Of a stretch of DNA of 64,000 nt, positions 9,143 through 16,185 are shown piece after piece. The stretch's first letter is position 1, and every line of letters starts with the position of its first letter. The stretch comes from Streptomyces sp. NBC_01235 (GTDB taxonomy: Bacteria > Actinomycetota > Actinomycetes > Streptomycetales > Streptomycetaceae). The stretch lies in assembly GCF_035989285.1 (NCBI RefSeq), contig NZ_CP108513.1, forward strand, positions 4,278,001-4,342,000, given 5' to 3'. The notes beneath the pieces are model-generated. The model worked only from the letters and a program-made list of their open reading frames with translations. It was not told the origin of the DNA and made no database searches. The translations under genes were made by a program, and so were the position numbers.

Positions 9143-9445
9143 GTCCTCACTCCGCCCACCGAGCCGCGCTCCCCGGCTCTCGGCCACCCTCCTGACGTCC
9201 CGCAAGGACTCGACGAGCCGCCGGGCGAGGTAGCGGAGTTCGGCGCCGGTCGCCCGTTGCTCCGCGAGGAGGGCGTCGGCGTGGCCGAGGAGGGCGTCCG
9301 CCATGCCGAGTTGTACGCACTCGACGTCGTCCGCCATCCGCCACACATAGCCCGTCCCGTCGCCCACGAGATAGCAGGGCTTGCCCTCGGGCCCCGTCCA
9401 GGGCAACAGGCGGGCGGCCGGCTCCTCGCGTCCCGCGCCGCTCAC
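9119..9445 (-). CDS. Conserved Streptomyces-type hypothetical protein
   Basis: A 108-residue soluble protein from GTG at 9445. A short N-terminal strand region (KPCYLVGDGTGYVWRMADD) is followed by a long helical region (VQLGMADALLGHADALL) and RYLARRLVESLRDVRRVAESRGARL, which looks coiled. Small proteins of this form commonly sit beside XRE/DUF397 loci in Streptomyces (general knowledge, not checked here). The start overlaps the stop of the upstream small gene by four bases (GTGA), implying coupling. Function unknown. Confidence 0.65.
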   Translation of the reverse strand: MSGAGREEPAARLLPWTGPEGKPCYLVGDGTGYVWRMADDVECVQLGMADALLGHADALLAEQRATGAELRYLARRLVESLRDVRRVAESRGARLGGRSEDGAALRRV

Positions 9446-9690
9446 CCGTCGCTCCCCACACGAGGCCAGAACAGCGAGCCGACGCCCACTCCGCGAACGG
9501 CGGACGGCACGTCAGGCGACACGTCAGGCGGCGGGCGCTCTCCCGTGCCGTGGGCCGTCGGGCCACCGACGTAGGGGCACGAGTACGGACAGAGGGGCGG
9601 GACGGACGGCGCGGGCGGCGTGCCGTGGTGCCTGCGCGTCGGGGAGAACCTCCCGAACGTCCTGAAGAACCGGGCGATCAGACGTGTCAC
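9442..9690 (-). CDS. Small Pro/Arg-rich hypothetical protein
   Basis: An 82-residue protein from GTG at 9690. It has an Arg-rich amphipathic N-terminus (TRLIARFFRTFGRF) and a Pro-rich remainder (CPYSCPYVGGPTA). The GTGA overlap with the gene at 9445 and the same strand support it as the first gene of a two-gene unit divergent from the XRE regulator at 9817. Composition gives no function, and the start is uncertain. Confidence 0.5.
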   Translation of the reverse strand: MTRLIARFFRTFGRFSPTRRHHGTPPAPSVPPLCPYSCPYVGGPTAHGTGERPPPDVSPDVPSAVRGVGVGSLFWPRVGSDG

Positions 9691-9781
9691 GTCAACCTGC
9701 TTCCACCTGCGATGACTTCGCTCTGTTGTGAATCACTCACAGCGTGGGGTCGGCGATGGCTACTCTGCTAGTGCCTGGAGG

Positions 9782-9800
9782 TTGACAACGCATTCGTCAA
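9782..9800. promoter_or_regulatory. Inverted repeat just upstream of the XRE/DUF397 pair
   Basis: TTGACAACGCATTCGTCAA has matching TTGAC/GTCAA arms and lies 17 bases before the ATG at 9817. It is placed to act as an autoregulatory operator for the XRE protein. Functional assignment is inference. Confidence 0.4.
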
Positions 9801-9816
9801 GTTGGGAGTTGGCAGC

Positions 9817-10641
9817 ATGCCGAAGCCTCGAACACCTCGGACGCAACGGGAGAAGTACGGGGAGGAACTGAGGCTGCGGCGGACGGCAGCCGACCTCACG
9901 CAGGAGGAACTGGGCGACCAGGTCGTGTGCTCGCCCACACTGATCAGCCACTTCGAGGCGGGCAGGCGGTTGCCGAAGCCTGACGACGCGCAGCGGATCG
10001 ACCGAGTACTGGGCACGGATGGGTTCTTCGCACGCTGGCTGGAGGACTTGGACAGCAAGTACGACAGCAGCTTCGCTGCGGCAGCTGAACTGGAACGACA
10101 GGCCACCCTGATCCAGCAGTTCGCCCTCACCCTGGTTCCTGGCCTGTTGCAGACCCCCCACTATGCACGGGCCGTGTTCAGCGCGTACCGGCCCAACCAC
10201 TCCGCCGAGGAACTTGACAGGGAAGTTGTCATTCGAACAGAGCGTGCCCGAATTCTGGACGGGCCGTTGAAGCCGGTTGTCTGGACGCTGCTCGACGAGG
10301 CCGTGCTAAGACGCCGTGTCGGTGGCCGACAGGTCATGGCCGAACAGCTGCACAAGATCGCGGACATGGCAGAGATGGGACGGCTGAGGCTCCACGTACT
10401 ATCGAACGCTGTCGGGGCTCACCCGCTCCAGCAGAGCCTGCTCACACTCATGAGCTTCGAGGACTCCGCCCCCGTTGCCTACGCCGAAGGCTTCCTCACC
10501 GGCAACTTGATGGATGATCCGGCGCTGGTGGCCGCCAGCCAGACGGCCTACGCTCTAGCGCTGAGTGACGCGTTGTCACAGCAGGAGTCACTGGCCATCG
10601 TCAGGTCGGCAGCAGAGGAACACGCACATGGTCAACAGTGA
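9817..10641 (+). CDS. XRE-family regulator with DUF5753 domain (Scr2/WhiJ-like)
   Basis: A 274-residue protein. Residues about 12-65 form a Cro/CI-type helix-turn-helix (YGEELRLRRTAADLTQEELGDQVVCSPTLISHFEAGRR). The remainder matches the DUF5753 pattern (IQQFALTLVPGLLQTPHYARAVF, VWTLLDEAVLRRRVGG, LRLHVLSNAVGAHP). GGGAG lies about nine bases before the ATG. It overlaps the downstream DUF397 gene by 14 bases. Such pairs, for example SCO4441/SCO4442, are reported as toxin-antitoxin-like or developmental and antibiotic regulators in Streptomyces. Base composition is less GC-rich than the flanks. Confidence 0.85.
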   Translation: MPKPRTPRTQREKYGEELRLRRTAADLTQEELGDQVVCSPTLISHFEAGRRLPKPDDAQRIDRVLGTDGFFARWLEDLDSKYDSSFAAAAELERQATLIQQFALTLVPGLLQTPHYARAVFSAYRPNHSAEELDREVVIRTERARILDGPLKPVVWTLLDEAVLRRRVGGRQVMAEQLHKIADMAEMGRLRLHVLSNAVGAHPLQQSLLTLMSFEDSAPVAYAEGFLTGNLMDDPALVAASQTAYALALSDALSQQESLAIVRSAAEEHAHGQQ

Positions 10642-10846
10642 GCACACGCTCTCCGACTCATCCGCTCTCACCGGCTGGTACAAGTCCAGCTACAGCGGCG
10701 GCAATCAGGGCGAGTGCCTTGAGGTCGCGCGTGGCCACGTCCGCGTGCCCGTCCGTGACAGCAAGGCCGTCAGCGGCCCGGTGGTGGTCTTCTCGGGGCG
10801 CGGCTGGTCGGAGTTCGTCGGCGCGGTCAAGGTCGGCAGTCTCTAA
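10628..10846 (+). CDS. DUF397 protein (small partner of the XRE regulator)
   Basis: A 72-residue protein with the complete DUF397 pattern: a WYKSSYSGGNQGECLEVA core, VRVPVRDSK in the middle and a final strand (WSEFVGAVKVGSL). The ATG at 10628 overlaps the XRE gene, so the two are probably co-translated. DUF397 proteins (BldB and Scr1 relatives) work with their XRE partner, in some cases as toxin or antagonist. Its stop overlaps the stop of the convergent XRE gene. Confidence 0.88.
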   Translation: MVNSEHTLSDSSALTGWYKSSYSGGNQGECLEVARGHVRVPVRDSKAVSGPVVVFSGRGWSEFVGAVKVGSL

Positions 10847-11694
10847 CCCGGGTTCAGTGACCGTCGCGCCGCGTTGATCAGGTTGTGTGCGTCGGTGCCG
10901 TACACCGCGGACTCCCTGAGCGTGCTCCAGACGCGCAGGTACGTGGCCACGGCGTCGTCGTCCTCGATCCACAGCTCCGCGTGCCACGTCTCCGTGACGA
11001 CCTGGTGGTCGTCGTAGATCCAGAAGCCCGAACCCGGTGGCAGCTTCAGGGGTGCGCCGGACGGGACGATCCCCAGTTCCACCGTCTCCAGGCCGACGAC
11101 TCCGCTCAGGTGGCTCAGCTGCGCCGCGAGCACCGAAGGCGGGCAGATCAATGCGCGCAGGACGGGCTCCCACAAGATGATGTGGTAGCGCCTGCCGGAC
11201 GCGTAGAGGAGTTCCCGGCGTTTCATTCGAGCGCGCACGGCGTCGTCGATGTCGCGTGGCGACTGGTGAAGGTCGGCGAATCGGGAGAGTACGGAGCGTG
11301 CGTACTCGGGTGTCTGGAGGATGCCGACGATCCACGACGACTCCCAGGCACGCAGCGTGCGGGCGTTCGCCTGCGCGGTGTTGTGCGCCTCTTGTACGGG
11401 GCGGTTTCCGCCGGCTGTCTGACGTCTCCACGACCGGATGTGTGACTCGAACCCACGGAGACGAGCGAGGAGTTCGGGATACGTCTCCGGTTGGCCGACG
11501 GCATCCGCGTAGGCACGCAGGTCTTCGGAGGCGGCCGTCTGGTTGCCCAGCTCGAGCTTGGAGATCTTCGAGTTCGGCCAGCCGAGACGCCTTGCGAGTT
11601 CGGATGCGGTGAGCCGACCACCAGGCGCGCCGAGCCGGAGTTCACGGAGCCGTGCCCCGAGGGCCACCCGCGCCTGCTGGTAGTCGGTACTCAC
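10843..11694 (-). CDS. Second XRE-family regulator with DUF5753 domain
   Basis: A 283-residue protein from GTG at 11694. The helix-turn-helix (TASELARRLGWPNSKISKLELGNQTAASE) covers roughly residues 28-60. The DUF5753 part includes SSWIVGILQTPEYARSVLSRF, YHIILWEPVLRALIC and SGFWIYDDHQVVTETWHAELW. It converges on the first XRE/DUF397 pair, overlapping DUF397 by four bases. The gene upstream on the same strand encodes a DUF6879 protein, a frequent partner. Three 11-base repeats lie just ahead of its start. Confidence 0.85.
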   Translation of the reverse strand: MSTDYQQARVALGARLRELRLGAPGGRLTASELARRLGWPNSKISKLELGNQTAASEDLRAYADAVGQPETYPELLARLRGFESHIRSWRRQTAGGNRPVQEAHNTAQANARTLRAWESSWIVGILQTPEYARSVLSRFADLHQSPRDIDDAVRARMKRRELLYASGRRYHIILWEPVLRALICPPSVLAAQLSHLSGVVGLETVELGIVPSGAPLKLPPGSGFWIYDDHQVVTETWHAELWIEDDDAVATYLRVWSTLRESAVYGTDAHNLINAARRSLNPG

Positions 11695-11703
11695 CGGATC
11701 CCG

Positions 11704-11736
11704 CCTGTTCTCTTCCTGTTCTCTTCCTGTTCTCTA
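11704..11736. repeat. Three 11-base tandem repeats upstream of the second XRE gene
   Basis: CCTGTTCTCTT starts at 11704 and 11715, and a third near-copy starts at 11726 (minus-strand reading AAGAGAACAGG). The array spans the DUF6879 stop and the XRE leader. The 11-base period would place the copies on nearly one face of the helix. Its role is unknown. Confidence 0.7.
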
Positions 11737-12483
11737 CTCCTGCGCGGTCGTCGAGACCGCGAAGTGTTCGTACGGGACGGCGTAGTGCCACGCGGCGTCC
11801 CACGCCTGAAGGTACCGATTGACCGCTGTCGGCTCGGTGATGAGTTGCGCGCCTTCGAGGTTGTCGGCGGCGTCGAAGGCGAGCAGTGCAACCAACCGGG
11901 CGTCGAAGATCCAGAAGTCCTCGTCCGACAGGTACAGGCGAACGGCGTCGTCACGTGACAGGTTGTGGACCTGCTCGCCGAGCGCCGTGTTCTTCTCCGC
12001 ATGGGCCAGCAGGTAACGCTGGCCTGTGGTGGCCGGTTGGTCGATGACACGGACCCGTTCTACACGCGCGCCCTGGGCTACCTGCCGTCGGATCGTTGTG
12101 CACCAGGGAGTGTGCATGTCCCAGGTGGGTGCCTCGCCGCGCATGAACTGGGCGTAGGTGTCGGTCTCCTCGTCCGAGGCGTATCGGCGTCGGGTTTCCA
12201 AGCGCCGTGCCGTGTGGGCGAACTTCTCGAAGAGACCGGTGAACGCGTCAAGGCCGATGACGACTGGAGTGTCGTCACGCGGCCCGAAGTCGACCAGCGT
12301 GTTGCGCGGCACGATCACCGCGACTTCGTTGTCCGGATCGAAGAACTGGAGCCGTTTTAGATCGGTGGCGTCAGTGAGGGGGCGTCCCTGGACAATGACC
12401 TCGCCGGTGTCGAGGTCCTCATGGACGGCCGGGCAGCCGCCCTCTCCGCTACCCGTGCCGTTGAAACGCAGCCGTCGCGCCAT
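11734..12483 (-). CDS. DUF6879 protein with an additional N-terminal domain
   Basis: A 249-residue protein. The second of two ATGs (12483) is chosen because GAAGGGA stands eight bases before it but abuts the first (12489). Residues 1 to about 75 form a distinct unit (RLRFNGTGSGEGGCPAVHE through IVPRNTLVDFGP). Residues about 85-245 fit DUF6879 (RRLETRRRY, HTPWCTTIRRQVAQGARVERVRVIDQP, GQRYLLAHAEKN, DFWIFDARLVALL, CDS end near WDAAWHYAVPYEHF). DUF6879 proteins usually accompany XRE regulators, as here. Biochemical role unknown. Confidence 0.78.
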   Translation of the reverse strand: MARRLRFNGTGSGEGGCPAVHEDLDTGEVIVQGRPLTDATDLKRLQFFDPDNEVAVIVPRNTLVDFGPRDDTPVVIGLDAFTGLFEKFAHTARRLETRRRYASDEETDTYAQFMRGEAPTWDMHTPWCTTIRRQVAQGARVERVRVIDQPATTGQRYLLAHAEKNTALGEQVHNLSRDDAVRLYLSDEDFWIFDARLVALLAFDAADNLEGAQLITEPTAVNRYLQAWDAAWHYAVPYEHFAVSTTAQE

Positions 12484-12568
12484 GGACATTCCCTTCGCCT
12501 GTGAGCCGACCGACCTGCCCAGCGTGACCTGGCAGTTGAGTCGCGACCACGGGTCTCCCCCACCCTCG

Positions 12569-12617
12569 CGAGAAAAGACGAGAAAAACAACGAAGGGGGC
12601 GAGAAAACCCGAGAAAA
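12569..12617. promoter_or_regulatory. Four phased CGAGAAAA boxes between divergent genes
   Basis: CGAGAAAA begins at 12569, 12579, 12600 and 12610, giving spacings of 10, 21 and 10 bases. All copies therefore face the same side of the helix. The boxes sit in the 204-base gap between the DUF6879 gene (minus) and the gene at 12688 (plus), in an A-rich patch unusual for this DNA. They look like a binding array for a local regulator, possibly one of the XRE proteins. Confidence 0.6.
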
Positions 12618-12687
12618 TCGTCTCGGGCCGGTCGCCTGACTTCTCCTACGCTCCGGTTCACGCAGAACGCGCCGAAGGAGGAATCCA

Positions 12688-13188
12688 ATGACCGTCACAC
12701 TGGACCGTCCCACGAGCACCCGCACTCGGGATCCGAAGGAACTCCTCAATGCCGTCCGACCGCACGTCAGGCATCTGACCGTCAACGTGCTCGACAGCGA
12801 CATGCCCCTGTGGGACCGCGAGGTCGCCCTGCTGCTGCGTGACCACACAATGGTCCGTGACATGGCCGAACGCGTCCTTGCCAACGCCGTCATGTACACC
12901 ATCGGCTGCATCGAGCACCCCGAAGTGCACCTCGGTGTCGGCAAACTCGTCGACATCGGCGTCCACCAGCTCATCCTCGACACTCCGGTCTGGTGGGCCC
13001 TGTGCGACGTCTACAACGAGGGCCGGTACAAGCACCACGCCCCGTTCATCCAGCGCCGCAGGGACGGCCTGTGCCTGCGCACTGCGGACTTTCTGAAGTC
13101 CATCGGCTTCGCCGTCGACGAGGAGCTGTGGGCCATCGACGGCGCGGATTGCTCGCCGTGTGACAACAAGGTCCCCGACAGCCACTGA
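12688..13188 (+). CDS. Small conserved protein, resembling bacterial glycine-rich-domain (GRDP-like) proteins
   Basis: A 166-residue protein with a strong GAAGGAGG site before the ATG. The core (VLANAVMYTIGCIEHPEVHLGVGKLVDIGVHQLILDT) and the following WWALCDVYNEGRYKHHAP recall actinobacterial proteins annotated as glycine-rich domain-containing, where a VDxxWHxLIL segment precedes an HH pair. Here the Trp of that motif is Val. It ends with two close cysteines (CSPC). A methyltransferase gene follows after 75 bases on the same strand. The family link is tentative and the function unknown. Confidence 0.65.
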   Translation: MTVTLDRPTSTRTRDPKELLNAVRPHVRHLTVNVLDSDMPLWDREVALLLRDHTMVRDMAERVLANAVMYTIGCIEHPEVHLGVGKLVDIGVHQLILDTPVWWALCDVYNEGRYKHHAPFIQRRRDGLCLRTADFLKSIGFAVDEELWAIDGADCSPCDNKVPDSH

Positions 13189-13263
13189 GCCCGCGCAGAC
13201 GGGCCGCTGCCTCACAGGGCCGCGGCCCGCCTGTGGACCGCTCGTCCGAGGAGGAACCCGAAC

Positions 13264-13920
13264 TTGCCCGCCGAACACGACCTCGTCGCCGAGACCGATC
13301 TGTGGAACACATACGCCGAGACCGCCTTCAAGGAGGACGCCGAACCGGTGTTCCACTGGACCCAGTACGCCGGACACGGCCCCGGGCCCGAGCTTCTCGG
13401 CACCCCCGCCTCCGTACTGGAGATCGGCTGCGGAACCGGGCGGGCGCTCGCCCACCTCGCCGGGCTCGGCATCCGTGCGCGAGGCGTCGACCTGTCACCG
13501 GTCATGGTGGAGAAGACCGCCGAGAAGTGGGGCGACACCGGTGCGGTGTTCGTGCGCGCGGAGGTCCTGGAGTATCTGCGTGCCTGCGAGGACGCCTACG
13601 ACGCGATCTACTCGATCTTCGGCGCGGCCTGGTTCACCGACCCCGGCCGTCTTTTCCCGCTCGTCCGTCGGCGGCTCAACCCGGGCGGTGTCTTCGTCTT
13701 CTCGCAGCCTCCGGCCATCCCGGGGGCGTACGGGCCGCAGGGCATGTATAAGGGGGGCTTTGCGGGCAAGGCCATGTTCACCTACCGCTACAGCTACCGC
13801 CCCGCCGTCTGGGAGCGCCTGCTCACCCGGGCCGGCTTCGCCCGGGCCCGGGCGTATGTGCTCGACGCGCCGAAGCCGGGACACATCGGCACACTGATCG
13901 TGCGTGCGGAGGCGGACTGA
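13264..13920 (+). CDS. Class I SAM-dependent methyltransferase
   Basis: A 218-residue protein. A TTG at 13264 is chosen because GAGGAGG lies nine bases upstream. Motif I (VLEIGCGTGRALAHLAGLG, residues about 51-69) and motif II (GVDLSP) identify a Rossmann-fold methyltransferase of the ubiquinone/small-molecule type. The middle (YDAIYSIFGAAWFTDPGRLFPLVRRRLNPGG) fits motifs IV-VI. The substrate is unknown. It probably shares a transcript with the small protein upstream and converges on the HNH gene 23 bases away. Confidence 0.85.
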   Translation: MPAEHDLVAETDLWNTYAETAFKEDAEPVFHWTQYAGHGPGPELLGTPASVLEIGCGTGRALAHLAGLGIRARGVDLSPVMVEKTAEKWGDTGAVFVRAEVLEYLRACEDAYDAIYSIFGAAWFTDPGRLFPLVRRRLNPGGVFVFSQPPAIPGAYGPQGMYKGGFAGKAMFTYRYSYRPAVWERLLTRAGFARARAYVLDAPKPGHIGTLIVRAEAD

Positions 13921-13943
13921 GCGGCATCCAAAGGGCGGTCGCG

Positions 13944-14705
13944 TCAGGGGCTGAAGCCCTTGAAGTCCAGGAACGCGGCTCGCAGTTCGGGATCTCGGAG
14001 GAGGGTGAGTACGTCGTCCTCCCCGACGAACAGGGCGTCGGCCGACGGGTGCCCGGACTGGTGGAACATGGCGACCAGGACGTCGACGAGGGGGCGGTTC
14101 CAGGCGACCCGGACGATCTCCGTGGCCTTCTCGCGCTGGCCCTTGTCCATGGCTATGCGCCACAGCTCGATGGAGTACCCGGCCGTCGCGTAGGCGTCCA
14201 TACGTCCCTTGACCAGGACCGCCCTGGCGTTGAGGCCGAACACGTCGATGCAGGCCCGGCCCCGGTCGGTCAGTCCCCGGTACGTTCCGAGCGGGAGCAC
14301 CAGGTGCAGGTGGTCCAAAGGGTCCTCGGCCGTCGGGTCTACGAGCAGGGGGTTGCCCTCGGCCGTGGTCGGGAACCGGTTCCGTTTCTGGTTGCTGTTG
14401 CAGTACGAGCAGGCGAGCAGGTGGTTGAGCCAGTCGAACGTGCGCAGCGGAGTGAGGCTCTTCGGCTCGAAGTGGTCGATGTCCGTGCCCTGGCTGTCAC
14501 CGCAGTACATGCAGCGTTCGTGACCGGGAGCCATCTCCGCCAGGGCGGTGGCGAGTGCGGGGCGGACCTGTCGGCGGTTCGCCCATAGGTCCTTCGCCCT
14601 GGCCTTGCGGGCCTCCGCTGTGGGCTGCTGCCGGATGTCCTCGGTGTAGTCCCCCAGTCTCGCCATCGTGACCGGCGACAGGGCGGCACGCGGCAGCCGG
14701 ATCAC
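13944..14705 (-). CDS. HNH endonuclease, PtuB-like (TIGR02646-type)
   Basis: A 253-residue protein. It has a zinc-framed HNH module: Cys65 and Cys68 (CMYCG), the DIDHF motif with His78, then Cys99 and Cys102 (CSYCN), followed by RNRFP and GNPLLVDP. This order matches the PtuB/TIGR02646 nucleases that act with AAA ATPases in Septu and some retron defence systems. The start overlaps the stop of the ATPase gene by four bases, so the two should be made together. The predicted role is DNA cleavage triggered or targeted by the ATPase. Confidence 0.82.
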   Translation of the reverse strand: MIRLPRAALSPVTMARLGDYTEDIRQQPTAEARKARAKDLWANRRQVRPALATALAEMAPGHERCMYCGDSQGTDIDHFEPKSLTPLRTFDWLNHLLACSYCNSNQKRNRFPTTAEGNPLLVDPTAEDPLDHLHLVLPLGTYRGLTDRGRACIDVFGLNARAVLVKGRMDAYATAGYSIELWRIAMDKGQREKATEIVRVAWNRPLVDVLVAMFHQSGHPSADALFVGEDDVLTLLRDPELRAAFLDFKGFSP

Positions 14706-16093
14706 TCCTCCCCGCCCTCCTCGTCCTCCCCGCCGTCAGCGATCTCTTCCGCCAGCCGGTGGAGGTGGGCCGACACCTCGTCCACGCGGGCCGACGGCGA
14801 ACTGGTGAGCCGCTCCTTCAGTTCCTGGTAGCGGGCGAGCGACTCGGGGGACGTGGCCCCGTCGTAGATCTGTGCCTCCAGGTCCACGAACTCGGCCCTG
14901 GCCTGTTCGGCCCTCTCGGAGTACGGGGTGTCCAGGCCGAACAGGTCCGAGAGAACCGCGTCGTCGCCGCTGCCGTACACCACCCGGTCGTACAGGTCCT
15001 GGTCGATGACCTCGGGCGGGCGCGCCTCGTCCACGCCGGGCAGCCGGATCAGGCCGCCGGGATCCGCGGCCTGGCAGATGTACGGGCTGTGGGTGGTGAC
15101 AATGAACTGGATGCGGGGGAAGTGGGCGGTCAGCCACGGACCGATCCGGCGCTGCCAGGAGACGTGCAGATGGGCGTCGATCTCGTCGATGATGACGACG
15201 CCTGGGGTCATCAACGCGATCGAATTGCCTCTGGCCTCCCAGAGGTTGGACTCCCAGAGGTCGGCACCGAACACGTCGTGGAACTGCTTGAGGATGTCGA
15301 CGACAAGGGCCGCCACGGTCCGGAATCCGTCACTCATCTCCCGCAGCGGAAAGCGACTGCCCTGACGCTCGACCCACAGGCCCTCGGAGTCGACGTCCAT
15401 GATCCGGTACCCGTCCGGCAGGAGCCCGTCCCCGAGGAGCGCCAGTGCGAACGCCTTCAGCCCGGCGGCGCCCCCTCTGCCTTCCAGCGCGCGCAGATGC
15501 TGCTCGATCAGCCAGGCGACCCCTTCGGCGAGCGAGGCGTCCTCGTGAAAGAGGCTCGCCTGCCTGGCCACGGGCCCGGACGCCAGCATCAACCGCTGCA
15601 CCTCGCCGGAGCCTCCGGCCATCCGCCGGAACGGCCCGTAGGCCGCGCAGAACCAACCCTCCGGGTTGTCCGCCCAGGGGCCGCGGCGGGCGATGCTGGT
15701 CCGGGCCCTGGTGTAGACGAGTTCGTCCAGTGCGGGTTGATAGCCCTTGGGCGGTACGGACCATGCGAGCCCCGCCCTGAAGGAGCCGCTGGGCGGGCGC
15801 CCCTGGGAGAACCGGTCGTGCCCCGTGTCCCGGGTGATCTCGACTTCGAGCCGGGCCACCCTGGCTCCCTGCGTCACCCAGTTCTCGAACCCCGGCATCA
15901 GACTGCGGGCCACCGCCGGTCCGCTCAGCGCCAACGCCATCGCCCGCAGCAGCGTCGTCTTGCCCGAGCCGTTGCGGCCCGCGAGCACCGTCCACCCCGC
16001 ATGACTGCCGTCGGGGCGCGTCAGGGTGAGGTCGACCTGACGGGGACCGTGAAAGGACTTGATGTCCTGCACGATGATCCGGCTGACGTACAT
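14702..16093 (-). CDS. AAA/SMC-like ATPase, PtuA-like
   Basis: A 463-residue ATPase of the OLD/RecF-like class. Walker A is GRNGSGKTT (residues 39-47) and a signature-like LREMSDGFRT lies near 255. Walker B is VVIIDEIDAHLH near 300 with a D-loop directly after, and an H-switch VTTHSPYI near 335. No TOPRIM domain follows, which separates it from OLD nucleases and fits PtuA. The C-terminus is acidic (GGEDEEGGEE). It is the first gene of a two-gene unit with the HNH nuclease and probably acts as its phage-responsive partner. Confidence 0.82.
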   Translation of the reverse strand: MYVSRIIVQDIKSFHGPRQVDLTLTRPDGSHAGWTVLAGRNGSGKTTLLRAMALALSGPAVARSLMPGFENWVTQGARVARLEVEITRDTGHDRFSQGRPPSGSFRAGLAWSVPPKGYQPALDELVYTRARTSIARRGPWADNPEGWFCAAYGPFRRMAGGSGEVQRLMLASGPVARQASLFHEDASLAEGVAWLIEQHLRALEGRGGAAGLKAFALALLGDGLLPDGYRIMDVDSEGLWVERQGSRFPLREMSDGFRTVAALVVDILKQFHDVFGADLWESNLWEARGNSIALMTPGVVIIDEIDAHLHVSWQRRIGPWLTAHFPRIQFIVTTHSPYICQAADPGGLIRLPGVDEARPPEVIDQDLYDRVVYGSGDDAVLSDLFGLDTPYSERAEQARAEFVDLEAQIYDGATSPESLARYQELKERLTSSPSARVDEVSAHLHRLAEEIADGGEDEEGGEE

Positions 16094-16142
16094 GGGCGTC
16101 GGCGTCCGTTCGTTCGGGTGTCCTGCCCGATCCTACGGCCGT

Positions 16143-16173
16143 GGCCTGCCCGTCCCCCGCGCACGGGCAGGCC
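16143..16173 (-). terminator. Hairpin terminator after the sugar-isomerase operon
   Basis: GGCCTGCCCGT at 16143-16153 pairs perfectly with ACGGGCAGGCC at 16163-16173, with a nine-base loop. It stands just beyond the stop at 16186 for minus-strand transcription, in the gap before the ATPase gene. There is no clear T run. Confidence 0.6.
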
Positions 16174-16185
16174 GCTCGGGCGTCA

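Noticed and set aside
14702..16093. Retron or OLD (Gabija-type) interpretation of the ATPase
   Set aside because: No reverse transcriptase or structured msr/msd region is adjacent and no TOPRIM domain follows the ATPase; the HNH partner fits Septu better.
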